Positions 10,330 through 21,266 of a DNA stretch of 64,000 nt are shown piece by piece. The notes beneath the pieces are model-generated. The model saw nothing but the letters and a program-made list of their open reading frames with translations, did not search any database and was not told the origin of the DNA. The stretch spans positions 88,605,681-88,669,680 of the forward strand of contig NC_030681.2 in NCBI RefSeq assembly GCF_000004195.4, in the 5' to 3' direction. The translations under genes and the position numbers were made by a program. This DNA comes from Xenopus tropicalis. Its lineage: Eukaryota; Chordata; Amphibia; Anura; Pipidae. Numbering within the stretch: the first letter of the stretch is position 1; the number at the start of each line of letters is the position of its first letter.

Positions 10330-11576
10330 TGTTACTGCAACTGTTGCATTTAAATTTCATTTGGATAACAGTAAAGAACAATCTGTAGATAGCACCATAG
10401 TGATATTTAAACTTACTCTACCAGCAAACTTCTAGTTGCTGTCTCACTTCAACTCCCTGGAGCCCTTACTGTCATGTCTGACCATCTCTAATGCAGTGCC
10501 TACCTCTCATTATAGAGCTCCCCAAATTCCACTGAGCTTGTTTAGGTTTAAAACACCATCATTATTTAACAATTCCCAGTTTAGAAATGTGGGCCAGGGG
10601 TTACCCAATTACTGCTTGTTTCACAGCTTTTCCATATTGTGTGCTCTGCTGTAACTTTCTACCCTTAAATGTTATTCTACTTAAGAGGGTCCAACATTCA
10701 GGTAATATAACCCCAAAGGAATACATGTGTTTGCTAATTGATATGAGTAATACTGGGAAAATATTATTGAGCAGTTTCTTTAGAGCATACTAGTAATGAG
10801 TGGCAAAATTCTGTACCTTGTACACTGCTGAAAATGTACCCTAGAGATATAGGAACACTTATGTCAGGTATCTGAAAGAATTAGACTAACAAGCCTAAGA
10901 GCTGGGACTCAGTACAATGCAGGAATCCCTGAGCGACAAACCACCAAGCTGCAGACATCAGCAAACTAAAATAACCTAAGTCTATTAGTTATATTAGTAA
11001 ACTCCTATTACCAGCAAAATCGCCAATACTATATATTATTGACTGCAAGCACAAGGGTATATGGTTTCTGTCAGTGCTCAAAATTATTATAACACTCAAG
11101 TGCTACTGTGACATTTCCTTATTCCAATAGCACAGATTCAGTATGGCCTTTGTGTTTTAATATTCAGAGGTTTAATTACTGTATAATAGTAACACGTTGC
11201 TCATTTCTAAAAGTTTCTTGAATTTAGAAACTCAGCTTCTTGATAAATATTCTCCCTTTTTCTGATAATGCTCTGGATTTTACCTTAGAATGTGTTAGTA
11301 TCCCTTGAGTACTTGTACATGACTTTTACAACAGCTTGCAAGAAGTGTTAACACAGATTTGTTACAGTTATGTTTATTGTGTTATATGACATAAAGGATG
11401 AATTAATTCCTAGCATTTAATACTGGCATATCCTTAAGAAAAGTGGTGGCATTGCTGTTTTATACTGTATGACAATCACATACACTGCTTTGCACACCAT
11501 ATCATTTTAAATTATTTAGCTTAAAAACTGAGTAGGGGTTTGTTCTTTACACATTTTCAGATTATAACTAGATGTT
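10330..11576. other. Unique-looking DNA, no gene seen
   Basis: Short open frames only, without domains. No repeat termini recognised. Confidence 0.5.
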
Positions 11577-11579
11577 TAA

Positions 11580-12347
11580 GAGCAAGGGCACATGGAGCAT
11601 TGCAGAGATTGGATCTCCGCTCCATGTAATTACACGCAGTTGGAAGCGGATCCACTTCTCTCAGCATGCAGAAAAAACGCAGGCATAGAGCAGCAAAGCC
11701 AACACTTGAGGGTTGATTCACTAAAGGTCAATTCGCTACAGTATTATTGCGTGCATTAAGTCGCATATCGCATGCGTTAAATTTCGTGCTATCCCATGCG
11801 TTAATTTTACCGCTTTGCGTTAATTTGCAGGCAGAAATAATACTAACGCATGATTCATAAACACGCGCTAAATATCGCATTTGTCTGTGAGAAAAATAAC
11901 ACCTACTTGAGACAGGCGGTAATTATAGAAAAGTACAGTTAATGAGCTTTTGGCAACACAATATGGACTTTGCAGTGTTATTTATTCAAGTATGTGTTGG
12001 CCCTAGAGTGATGCAGCCTCCAGTTTGCAGGGAAATGGTCATTTTCATAAAAGTAGTTTTACGAAAGTAATGCCGTGTATGGCTAATATGGCTTGCCTAT
12101 TTTCGCACGCGGCGACTATTTGTGCGCGATGCGTTGATTAGTGCGCATTCAGTCAAATACCGCATGAAAATAGTCTTCGCGACTTAAATAATGCAAGCAG
12201 CATCGCGTCTAAATTAACGCAAGTATGCTTTTAGTGAATCGTGCGTTGACGCGAAAAATTAGACGCGATAAAATTTTTACCGCATGCTATAATTAGCGCT
12301 CGGAATATCGACCTTTAGTGAATCAACCCTTTTATGTGCCCTTGCCC
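11580..12347. mobile_element. Harbinger-like MITE (outer), split by another MITE
   Basis: TAA at 11577-11579 and 12348-12350 flank ends GAGCAAGGGCACAT (left) and ATGTGCCCTTGCCC (right). These are inverted repeats with one mismatch. The 3-bp TAA duplication and G-rich end resemble the GGGCTCTGGCACAC elements at 36270, 36928 and 48065. Almost all of its span is the inner element at 11710-12329. Removing that leaves about 150 bp of outer element. Confidence 0.65.
11710..12329. mobile_element. Long-TIR MITE (inner), 620 bp
   Basis: It begins GGGTTGATTCACTAAAGGTC and ends with a matching inverted end (GACCTTTAGTGAATCAACCC). The middle is shared with 7992-8458 (TGGCAACACAATATGGAC, TGTTGGCCCTAGAGTGATGC). 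This copy is longer and CpG-rich (GCGCGATGCG, CGCACGCGGCG). No matching direct repeat was found at its borders. Confidence 0.75.
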
Positions 12348-12350
12348 TAA

Positions 12351-13008
12351 AAGCATTGGGGAAAATAGGGCTGTTAAGGCATAACGAGGAGATAGTAAAT
12401 TGTGTTATAGTACTCTCCAGTGGGTGAAACAGGAAATATACTTTTTAATGAAAGTGTACTCAACAATGTATGTCTTTTTGGATGAGTATAGCCTTTTTCA
12501 CTCCATTGCCAGTTTACAATTTTCCATATTGTGCAATCAATCAAGGATACAGGGATCCTAGAATAAATTTGCAGTCCAGCCACAATTTTCTGTGGTAGCT
12601 CTTTTTCTTGGCACATAAGTGTAATACAGCTGCGTAAATGGATATTATGGCCGAACACTAGGGTTAATGACTGTGCAATATTTCTTACCAAGAAGTAAAA
12701 ATGTTTGCAGAGGGATGCTGTCCATCAACTTTAGGCATGCAAAAGATATTTTCCAAATCATTAATCCCTATTAATGCACTAACACCTTATAGAACAGATT
12801 AGTGGTCAACTGCTCAAAGCAGTCACTTTGAGACAAAATCACTCATTTATCTGCTTTTGATAAATGTGTCACTTCATTAAACATTTTCCTGACAGTCAAG
12901 GAAGCATTTATATATGTAATAATATTTGAACTGCTGGAAGTCTTCAGTGGTTAAATAAGGTGTGTTCTGTAAGGGGGGAAAGTAACAGTAATGTTTGTGC
13001 TTGGCAGT
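12351..13008. other. AT-rich DNA, no gene seen
   Basis: One 105-codon frame on the minus strand (12374-12691) has no recognisable domain. Confidence 0.4.
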
Positions 13009-13010
13009 TA

Positions 13011-13113
13011 CAGTGGTGCTTAAATGTTTGTGACCCCTTTTGAATTCTCAGTACTTCTGTATAAATATGACCTAAAACATAATCTGTTTTTCATGCAAGT
13101 CCTAAAACTAGAT
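13011..13113 (+). mobile_element. Solo terminal repeat of a Tc1-like element
   Basis: It starts CAGTGGTGCTTAAATGTTTG after TA (13009-13010) and continues with ATAAATATGACCTAAAACAT. This has the form of a Tc1-type inverted terminal repeat, from a different family than the element at 15418. The partner end and the transposase are absent. Confidence 0.6.
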
Positions 13114-14003
13114 AATGAGTGCATAGTGCAGCCTGGCATAAGAGTGTGTAAGTAATAATGAAAATTTTAAATCATGGGAATGCCCTCCTAAGCGGCCATT
13201 TATGAGCCACTGATTGTAAAAATGATTGCCCAGCAGGAGCAGAAATTGTGCAAGGGAACGGTGGACCCAAATAACTTTATACATGTTGTAAGAGCCTGAC
13301 TTATATAATGAACTTTGATTATGAATCTCTCCAAATGAAAGTTGATACAAGAATGACAGCAGCTTGATTTAGCAGTTTCTATAGTTGTGGCTCATTCAGG
13401 GTCTGGAAGTATCTAAAGACCTTTTTAAAGGGATGTAAGAAAGGCGTGTAATTTTATACTGCAATTACTAATGCGTTTGTAAACATGAAATTGTCATTAC
13501 TAATGCAATGAATCAAATATGCAGTAATTTATTGATAATGGTAACTTGTTACTTGTTTTGTTAAGAAAGTGTAATAAATGGTATTGTTTATGAAAGAAAT
13601 TAATATAGCGGCTTAACTTCAGTATGCTAATGAATTATATGACTTAAATTGCAAAGCTTGAATGAACACAGTAAATCAGCCTCTGATTCTAGCATTTGGA
13701 AAATGATTTTGCAATTTAAGCTTTTTCCTGTGTTGTCACATTAAATTAATTAGATTTTTCCTGCAATTTACTATTTTTTGTGATAGTTTTTTAGTCCAAA
13801 GAACATCAGGAAATATATTCTGTTCCAAATAATTGGGAATAATAAGAAAAAGAATTCAGATAGCAATATATTTTTAAAGGTTTTCAAATCAATATCTCAG
13901 TTGAATGCTGAAAAATTTTAGAATTTTGCCACAGTTAATGTGGAGGTTTACACCACCTCAGGCGAATGCTATTAGATGAAAAAGCCATGAAGCAAATACA
14001 GTC
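13114..14003. other. AT-rich DNA, no gene seen
   Basis: Nothing recognisable. Confidence 0.5.
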
Positions 14004-14018
14004 TAATTGACTGTATCA
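14004..14018. repeat. Left 15-bp target-site duplication
   Basis: TAATTGACTGTATCA, repeated exactly at 14204-14218, brackets the retroposon between them. Confidence 0.9.
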
Positions 14019-14203
14019 TATGAATAAACAACAGAAATTTCAATGGAATAAAAACCACAACATTTATTGGCTCAAATAAATACAACAAAAACTAACATAT
14101 AAATCATACTATACCAAAATGGATAGGTGCATCCCAGTGCCTCATGCTACCCACTCTCCTAACGCGTTTCGCGCCGTGTGGCGCTTCATCAGAGGAGGTG
14201 ATG
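14019..14203 (-). mobile_element. Hammerhead-headed short retroposon, 185 bp
   Basis: Perfect 15-bp direct repeats flank this insertion. Read on the minus strand it begins with 11 bases, then a complete hammerhead ribozyme, then about 130 non-coding bases ending in AT-rich sequence (GTTGTGGTTTTTATTCC, GTTTATTCATA). Long, exact target duplications point to target-primed reverse transcription rather than cut-and-paste. It is too short to encode protein. Hammerheads are known in Penelope-like elements, so this is either the 5'-truncated terminal repeat of such an element or a parasitic SINE-like derivative. The clean borders favour a discrete unit. Confidence 0.8.
14153..14200 (-). ncRNA. Complete type I hammerhead ribozyme
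   Basis: On the minus strand: stem I CTCCT (14193-14197) with AGGAG (14156-14160); core CTGATGA (14186-14192); stem II GGCGC/GCGCC, loop ACAC (14171-14184); GAAAC (14166-14170); and a self-complementary ACGCGT (14162-14167) as minimal stem III. The predicted cleavage follows the base at 14161 in a GTT context. All core positions match the consensus, so it may be catalytically competent, probably as a dimer. Confidence 0.75.
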
Positions 14204-14509
14204 TAATTGACTGTATCAGGAAACCTTTCCCTTGTAGAAAACAAAAGTATTGCAAAGTTTTTTAATTACTTGAGAACTGAATGTTTGTAAATGAGCTCCT
14301 CAGAGTGGGTCCAGCAGCAGTATGTAATGTGTTCCACGGTCATTTCTGCTTAACTTTGGGAATGCCCAAATGCAGGTGCATTGAACTGCAACAGCAGTAT
14401 GGCCTATCTACCCCAGGTGACTGATGACCCCTGAACATGACAGATTTTTCAGATTTTAATTAATTAAAATGTACATGTGTATGGCTTAATGTTTGTAGAA
14501 TGTGTCTGG

Positions 14510-14632
14510 GTGGTTCACCTTCAGGTTAACTTTTAGTATGTTATAGAATGGCCTGTTCTTAGCAACTCTTTAATTGGTCTTAATTTTGAGATAATTTTGT
14601 ATTTTTTCTAACTTTTTTTCAACTTACAGAAC
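14510..14632 (+). repeat. Fragment of GGTTCACCTT-type T2 MITE
   Basis: GGTTAACTTTTAGTATGTTA, TAGAATGGCCTGTTCTTAGC and AACTCTTTAATTGGTCTTAA match the left part of the fuller element at 23468-23936. The rest is missing. Confidence 0.65.
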
Positions 14633-14862
14633 ATTTCGGAATGTAAGCGAAAAGTTCCATGAAAAAATTATACTTTGCGCAAAGAATACACACATTTCGG
14701 AATTTAACACTTTGGTAACATTTTCCTTGGGATCTAAATATAAATATATTGCATGTATATTTACAAATAAAAAGTATATTGTAGATGTACATGCAGCTAA
14801 AATGAGTATCTGCCTGGCTGTTTACATTCTCTCCACTACTGGCTCTAACTCAAAAAAATAAT

Positions 14863-15095
14863 AGGGCTCACTTATGTCCGCAAGCGCAGTAGTTAACTTG
14901 CACTTTTCCCCACAGTCAGTTGTACTTTTGCATCAAAATCCACTCCTTACACTTCCTTATAGTTGCTCTCAGCCCCCATTCAGTCTTTCTTGCCTTCCTA
15001 TCTAAATCGGGCATTGCTGCACCTATTCATTCATGGGAGTTGTAGAGCTTTTGCCACCTACTGACTGCATCTGTGGACGTAAATGACCTCTAATG
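14863..15095 (+). mobile_element. AGGGCTCACTTATGTCC-type MITE
   Basis: The left end AGGGCTCACTTATGTCC and right end GTGGACGTAAATGACCTCT are approximate inverted repeats. A second copy lies 300 bp to the right, interrupted by the Tc1 element at 15418. Relatives are at 55195-55540 and perhaps at 44500-44590. Confidence 0.55.
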
Positions 15096-15417
15096 ATACA
15101 AGCCAGCTGATTAAAAGAACTGGAAGAGACCTGACACCTGTTATATTATTTTAAGTATCAGACAATCAGAGCAGGTAGGAGGCAAATGCTCTTTTCATCT
15201 GTAATTACATTACAAATAATTTAAAATCAGTGAAATTATTTATTAAAATTGCAGGGTCATTCTTGGCTAAATGGAGGAATTACTCACTCTTTCTCTTTCT
15301 TATTAATTTTATTATAAACAATGAATTCAGATATATTTTGTTTGGCTAAACTAGGTTTTTAGCATTAATATTGTTTTATGACTTGCTTGATGGTGTTGAG
15401 ATAATAGGGCTCATGTA

Positions 15418-17028
15418 CAGTGGTGTGAAAAACTATTTGCCCCCTTCCTGATTTCTTATTCTTTTGCATGTTTGTCGCAATTAAATGTTTCTGCTCATCA
15501 AAAACCGTTAACTATTAGTCAAAGATAACATAATTGAACACAAAATGCAGTTTTAAAATGAAGGTTTACGTTATTAAGGGAGAAAAAAAACTCCAAATCT
15601 ACATGGCCCTGTGTGAAAAAGTGATTGCCCCCCTTGTTAAAAAATAACTTAACTGTGGTTTATCAATTTCAATTTTCAATTTCAATATCAATTTCTGTAG
15701 TCACCCCCAGGCCTGATTACTGCCACACCTGTTTCAATCAAGAAATCACTTAAATAGGAGCTACCTGACACAGAGAAGTAGCCCAAAAGCACCTCAAAAG
15801 CTAGACATCATGCCAAGATCCAAAGAAATTCAGGAACAAATGAGAACAAAAGTAATTGGGATCTATCAGTCTGGTAAAGGTTATAAAGCCATTTCTAAAG
15901 CTTTGGGACTCCAGCGAACCACAGTGAGAGCCATTATCCACAAATGGCAAAAACATGGAACAGTGGTGAACCTTCCCAGGAGTGGCCGGCCGACCAAAAT
16001 TACCCCAAGAGGGCAGAGACAACTCATCCGAGAGGCCACAAAAGACCCCAGGACAACATCTAAAGAACTGCAGGCCTCACTTGCCTCAATTAAGGTCAGT
16101 GTTCACGACTCCACCATAAGAAAGAGACTGGGCAAAAACGGCTCAAACCACTTTTAAGCAAAAAGAACATTATGGCTCGTCTCAATTTTGCTAAAAAACA
16201 TCTCAATGATTGCCAAGACTTTTGAGAAAATACCTTGTGGACCGACGAGACAAAAGTTGAACTTTTTGGAAGGTGCGTGTCCTGTTACATCTGGCGTAAA
16301 AGTAACACAGCATTTCAGAAAAAGAACATCATACCAACAGTAAAATATGGTGGTGGTAGTGTGATGGTCTGGGGTTGTTTTGCTGCTTCAGGACCTGGAA
16401 GGCTTGCTGTGATAGATGGAACCATGAATTCTACTGTCTACCAAAAAATCCTGAAGGAGAATGTCCGGCCATCTGTTCGTCAACTCAAGCTGAAGCGATC
16501 TTGGGTGCTGCAGCAGGACAATGACCCAAAACACACCAGCAAATCCACCTCTGAATGGCTGAAGAAAAACAAAATGAAGACTTTGGAGTGGCCTAGTCAA
16601 AGTCCTGACCTGAATCCTATTGAGATGTTGTGGCATGACCTTAAAAAGGCGGTTCATGCTAGAAAACCCTCAAATAAAGCTGAATTACAACAATTCTGCA
16701 AAGATGAGTGGGCCAAAATTCCTCCAGAGCGCTGTAAAAGACTCGTTGCAAGTTATCGCAAACGCTTGATTGCAGTTATTGCTGCTAAGGGTGGCCCAAC
16801 CAGTTATTAGGTTCAGGGGGCAATTACTTTTTCACACAGGGCCATGTAGGTTTGGATTTTTTTTCTCCCTAAATAATAAAAACCCTCATTTAAAAACTGC
16901 ATTTTGTGTTTACTTGTGTTATCTTTGACTAATAGTTAAATGTGTTTGATGATCAGAAACATTTTGTGTGACAAACATGCAAAAGAATAAGAAATCAGGA
17001 AGGGGGCAAATAGTTTTTCACACCACTG
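15418..17028 (+). mobile_element. Tc1/mariner (Tc1-like) transposon, nearly full length
   Basis: TA duplications at 15416-15417 and 17029-17030 flank a 1611-bp element with long inverted repeats of about 220 bp. Each repeat has an outer copy of GTGTGAAAAACTATTTGCCC and an inner GTGTGAAAAAGTGATTGCCC (15611 and the mirror near 16816-16846). This is the IR/DR layout in which transposase binds two sites per end. The inside carries a disabled DD34E transposase gene. The family is widespread in fishes and frogs. The well-preserved ends and many matching codons suggest a moderately recent arrival. Confidence 0.93.
15810..16813 (+). pseudogene. Tc1-like transposase, broken by frameshift and stop
   Basis: ATG at 15810 opens 115 codons of the N-terminal DNA-binding region: a bipartite paired-type helix-turn-helix (PRSKEIQEQ... 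AISKALGLQRTTVRAII) joined by a basic GRPTK linker. After KRLGKNG (about 16140) the frame is lost. Family members have several more residues here, so a short deletion has caused the frameshift. The reading continues in another frame from 16142 (KPLLSKKN), meets TGA at 16223-16225 where the family has Trp, and then runs open to TAG at 16808-16810. That part holds the catalytic triad: Asp of WTDE, Asp of QQDND and Glu of NPIEMLW, with 34 residues between the last two (DD34E). The encoded product cannot be functional, though its ends could still serve as substrate for a related transposase. Confidence 0.92.
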
Positions 17029-17270
17029 TATATCCACAAGGGCAGTCACTTTCCCTTCAGTCAGTTATTGGGTGCAAACCCACTTTCATTAAAGGTACTT
17101 ATGTCAAAATGTGCTCCTTGTGCTTCTGTGCTCGGTGCTGCTCAGTAATTTCTACCTTCCTTCCAAATGAGCTGCTGCACCTATTGACGCAGGGGAACCC
17201 TGAAGCTACTGACATCCCTGGATGAGGTGGTAGTTCCAGGGTATCCTCAGTATCATGCGTCAGTCACCAA

Positions 17271-18057
17271 TGTTGAGTTGCACATGTAATAGGGCACACA
17301 TTCACTTGTACACTGAACACTCGAATTGATGCCATGGATGTATTTGGGGCAGCTGTGGCCAATTTGCAATGAAGTACACCTGCAGTTGCTTTATTTTTGC
17401 AGAATGGGACACAATTTGTGTCAAGAGTATCGCCCACTTTTGACAACAATGACGCCAGAATTCTTGGGAAATGCGTGGGAAAAAAACTTGCTGATTGAGT
17501 TCAAAATTCCACTTTGCTTACTGTACTTGCTGATGAACATGTGCGTTGGTCATGTGGGTGGGTTGGGTTTTGTATAATTTCCCTGTTGCCATAGCTATGT
17601 ATATATTTTTTTATAAATATTTCCATCATAACTTGTTCTTTTTGAAATAGTGAATGTACTCATTGATAAAAATGTCAAACTAAGCCTTCGGTTTTAACTT
17701 CACAATTATTCCTAGCGTATCCTACATAATGAAACACAAAGTTTGTGCCTGGTGTTAAACTAGTTGATCTGCTACACTGAGCTTCAATTTTTAAGAGATC
17801 ATTTCTGCTCTGGTGCTCTTTTGATCCCCATGTACTATACGGTCTAAATATGCAGTGTATTTTCTGTGTATTTTATGACTTTATTTTTATAAATTCCCTT
17901 AGTCCTCTGGTATTCTGAAACCCTCTTTTCATGCTCTAGTCTGTTTATTGTAACCTCCCCACTGATATTCTGTTTGTAAATTACATCTTATTCTAAGAGC
18001 AACATTAAGCTTTTAAATCTTACAGTTAGTATTTAGAATAATAATAACCAGAGAGAA
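17271..18057. other. AT-rich DNA, no gene seen
   Basis: Nothing recognisable apart from short open frames. Confidence 0.5.

Positions 18058-18085
<28 letters not shown>
18058..18085. repeat. (TA)n microsatellite
   Basis: Fourteen uninterrupted TA units. Confidence 0.9.
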
Positions 18086-18089
<4 letters not shown>

Positions 18090-18814
18090 GTCATGTAGTT
18101 TGTCATATTATTTATGTCATATTAGCATGTTCCAGTTTCCTATTCGGTGCTCAATAGTTTCATTTAAATATAATATTACAAAGCTGTACTTCTACTTGCG
18201 CCCCAGGTTATTGCAGGGATATTTTTATCCTCTTACTTACCTATTCTCTTTTCTGTCTATTTTGTACTCACTGACATTTTATTTTGGTGATCCAGCATTT
18301 ACTTTAAGCTACATTCTACTAGTCAAGACAATATCTACACCTAGAGCACCCTTTCTAAGTAACTGTGGAGAAAAAAACAAAGTGAAGTGATATCTGAGCA
18401 AGCAATGCAATTTGCTACTACTCATTGGTTTAATAACCCTTCCATACCTGTGAGTGCAATCAACAATAAATGTATTAGCCCTACAACAAAAGCTCATTTT
18501 TATGTTTCTTACAGCATTGAAATGGAGACCAAAAAAGTTTTATTTTTTTGAGTGACCATATGGGCGTCTCATTTAGGACAAGAGAAATTCTAAGGTCTCT
18601 CTGTAGGTTGTATCTGATTCACAGAGGGGTCATCACCTCTAATTTCCAAGGGAATCATACAGGTGGTCAACTGGACAAATTTCTAAAGTTTATCGCATAT
18701 TATCAGACACAAGTTTTGGAGGTAGGCCCCTTTATCAAGTGAACCAAACAGACCACATGTGGCATTTTTACACTGTGTTATGACAAAGTTCTGACATGAT
18801 GTGGGACACCGCAC
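18086..18814. other. Unassigned sequence
   Basis: A 96-codon frame on the + strand (18100-18390) has hydrophobic stretches but no recognisable family. AT-rich base composition explains it. Confidence 0.4.
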
Positions 18815-18817
18815 TAA

Positions 18818-19112
18818 GGCTAATGTCCCACACAGAGATTAGTCGCCCTCGATAGATCTTTGCTACCATACGCAACTAATCTCTACTAAATGCCTCTCCA
18901 CTGGCAACAAAAGGATTTGCTGCTGGAAAGGCTTATGCATTGCTTCAGTTTTCTGAAGTTGTCTGTGGGACTTTGGAAAGCTGAAGCAATGCGTAGGCCT
19001 TTCCACTGGCGATTCCCTTTGTTGCCAGTTGAAAGGCATTTAGGAGAGATTAGTCGCCCACGGTAGCAGAGATCTATCGTGGGCGACATAGCTCTGCATG
19101 GGACATTAGCCT
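18818..19112. mobile_element. Harbinger-like MITE related to the GGGCTCTGG family
   Basis: It starts GGCTAATGTCCCACACAGAG and ends with the inverted GCATGGGACATTAGCC. The inner parts AGATTAGTCGCCC and GGGCGACATAGCTC match the GATTAGTCGCCC core of the elements at 36270, 36928 and 48065. TAA lies on the left (18815-18817) and, one base offset, on the right (19113-19115). Confidence 0.65.
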
Positions 19113-19169
19113 TAAAGTGTTCAGTTTAAAACTGTAATTATAGTGATAAATACACTGTAAAGTGCTACC

Positions 19170-19345
19170 ATTTCCAACCACTCTCCAAAAACATACAGGC
19201 AGGTCAATTGGCTCCTGATAAAAACTGGTGTGTGTGAATGTGATAGCGTCCTTAGGAACTGATGTGTATGATGCATAATTTTTGTAAAGTGTTGCGAAAT
19301 ATGTTGGTGCTATATAAATAAAGGATAATAATAAAATAATTGAAA
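19170..19345 (+). repeat. 3' end of an L2-like LINE
   Basis: CCAAAAACATACAGGCAGGT, then TGTAAAGTGTTGCGAAATAT, GTTGGTGCTATATAAATAAA and a GGATAATAATAAA tail. The same 3' signature, ending in TATAAATAAA, is at 40536 and inverted at 41181. Only the tail of the element is present (5' truncation). Confidence 0.7.
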
Positions 19346-20676
19346 TTAGCAGCAGAGGTGATGCTAAGTATGCAAGCCACTCTTTTAGTCAGTTATATTA
19401 TTATTTGTTCCCTGTTTGTTCCTTGAAGCCAAGAAATACCAGCCTGGTAGATATCATTAACTCCTTTTATTAAGATAATGGTTTTTAACATAGCACTTTT
19501 CTGTTGCACACATCAAAGAGCTACAATCATAATGGCCACTTCCCATGCCTATGTCATGGATCACCCAAATCCACTGTAATTTATCTTCCTGTCTTTGGCT
19601 TCAGCATTGTGTTCTCATCCAATCCCCTGGCTTTCAGCATCATTTCCTGCTCTTTGTCTTTGAAAGGCAAATTTGTAGATATTTTCTGCTCCCATATGAA
19701 CAACTGTATAGTGCTGGCTACAGCAAAGGCAACGTGAACATGACAGAAATACCATGATAGAAATACCGTTATTTCTTGTTACCTTCTAAATGTATTATGC
19801 ATGACTTTGAAGAATGCAAAAGATAAAATGTTTGCATCTGCAAAATTTACTTGTATGTTAATAAATTTGTTTCGCTTAGTGCTGAACCAGCCATTGTCGA
19901 TAAAAGGAAAAGATGCAAAAAAAAAACATGGTTGGGTATAGAATTCTGCCATGGGCAGTAATGCTTATATTGAGGTGAAATCTCAGCAAACTGCCTCACA
20001 TCATTACAGAATGATAACAGTCACATAGGCACTAATTATACCCACTTATCACGCCATTCTCATCATTAATATCAGTAACACACATTTATAAAGTGTTGGT
20101 ATATTTTGCAGCCCTGTACAATTCCTTCACTGCTAAGGGGCTTTGGTGACTTTGGGCTTATTCTGGAGAGGGGGTCATTAATGTATGCCCCAGAAGTACT
20201 AGAGCAGTTAAGGGGTAAATTGTGGTCCCTCTGCTTACTCAGAAAGCACTTACATCTGGGCCATACCTACACTCTGCACCTAACACCAAATTAGAAAATT
20301 TTGTGCAAGGTGCAGAGCACAGCACAAGGCAGCATTGTTCGTAATACATTCTATAGGGTAGTAGGTAAGGGCCTTTGCACCCGCCTGCATTCCCTAATTT
20401 GTATACAATGTTTATATTCTAGTGCAAGGACCTGAGGTGACAATAGTGGGACAGGGAGCTGATTGCAGAAAACATGGCTGTTAAAATGTAGTATTTTGGT
20501 CATAACTCTGAGTTTTACTTCTCCTTTAAACTAACAGACCAGGCAAATTGCTTGTTTGTAAACACGGTAGACATTAAAATGAACCTGTATTAAAGTACTT
20601 TATTTTTTATTTGTGGCTATAAAACATAGGTGTGCTGAAAGTTTAGTGCAGAAGAGAGTCAAAACATATGAAAACT
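19346..20676. other. Unassigned sequence
   Basis: No gene or clear repeat. A patch near 20300 (GTGCAAGGTGCAGAGCACAG) looks repeat-like but has no partner. Confidence 0.4.
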
Positions 20677-21188
20677 TTAAAGTGGACCTGTCACCCAGGC
20701 ATAAACAACTGTATATTAAAAGCCCATTTCAAATTAAAAAGGAAACCCAAACTCATTTTTTTATTAACTCATCCAAACCCATTATAAAAGCATTTAAAAA
20801 TCCCAGATGTAAATCATATATTGCCTGCCCCGCCTCTATAGGCCACCCCTTAGGCATAGAGGTGGGGCAGAGAGTTTCAGTTCAGAACTTCTTAGATGTT
20901 GCTGCACTTTTCACATTCCCCCTCTTTCCTCACCATGTAATTATGTAACCAGTGCATGGATATGGGTATCAGGTCCCCCCATACTGGCACAGAAACAAGA
21001 TTTTAGCAGAATGCAAAATTTGCCTTAATAACACTGTCCACAAAATGGTGCCTGCCTGCTTGTTGCAATTGTGAATTCCAAGACTGAAGAAAATAAGATT
21101 AAAATAATTTATATGGTGTAAATGAAGTTTATTTTGCTTGACAAACACAATAGAAAACAATCTGGAATTATTTCCAGGTACCCTTTAA
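20677..21188 (+). mobile_element. T2-type MITE, 512 bp
   Basis: TTAA at both ends (20677-20680, 21185-21188). Starts TTAAAGTGGACCTGTCACCC, ends GGTACCCTTTAA. A second copy in the opposite orientation is at 57033-57512; shared words include AAAAGCCCATTTCAAATTAA, GAATTCCAAGACTGAAG and CACTGTCCACAAAATGG. TTAA target sites with TTAAAGG-like ends define the Xenopus T2 group. Confidence 0.8.
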
Positions 21189-21266
21189 TATAAAATAATC
21201 AGATACAACACCAAGAGAGTAAAACAAATAAACAAAATGTGCAATATTTAAATATTCTGCTTTAAG

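Larger units (their letters stand above)
15403..17270 (+). mobile_element. Second AGGGCTCA-type MITE, disrupted by a Tc1 insertion
   Basis: The left stub AATAGGGCTCATGTA (to 15417) and the right part TATCCACAAGGGCAGTCACT (from 17029) join to give a sequence like AGGGCTCACTTATGTCCGCA at 14866. The insertion is thus at a TA inside the MITE. Further shared words to the right (TGTGCTCCTTGTGCTTCTGT, GCTGCACCTATTGACGCA) also match the copy at 55195. The right border is estimated. Confidence 0.55.

Noticed and set aside
12374..12691. 105-codon minus-strand frame
   Set aside because: No domain, no paralogue, and composition typical of chance frames.
15801..16657. Minus-strand frames over the Tc1 element
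   Set aside because: They are shadows of the + strand transposase, which has the DD34E motifs.
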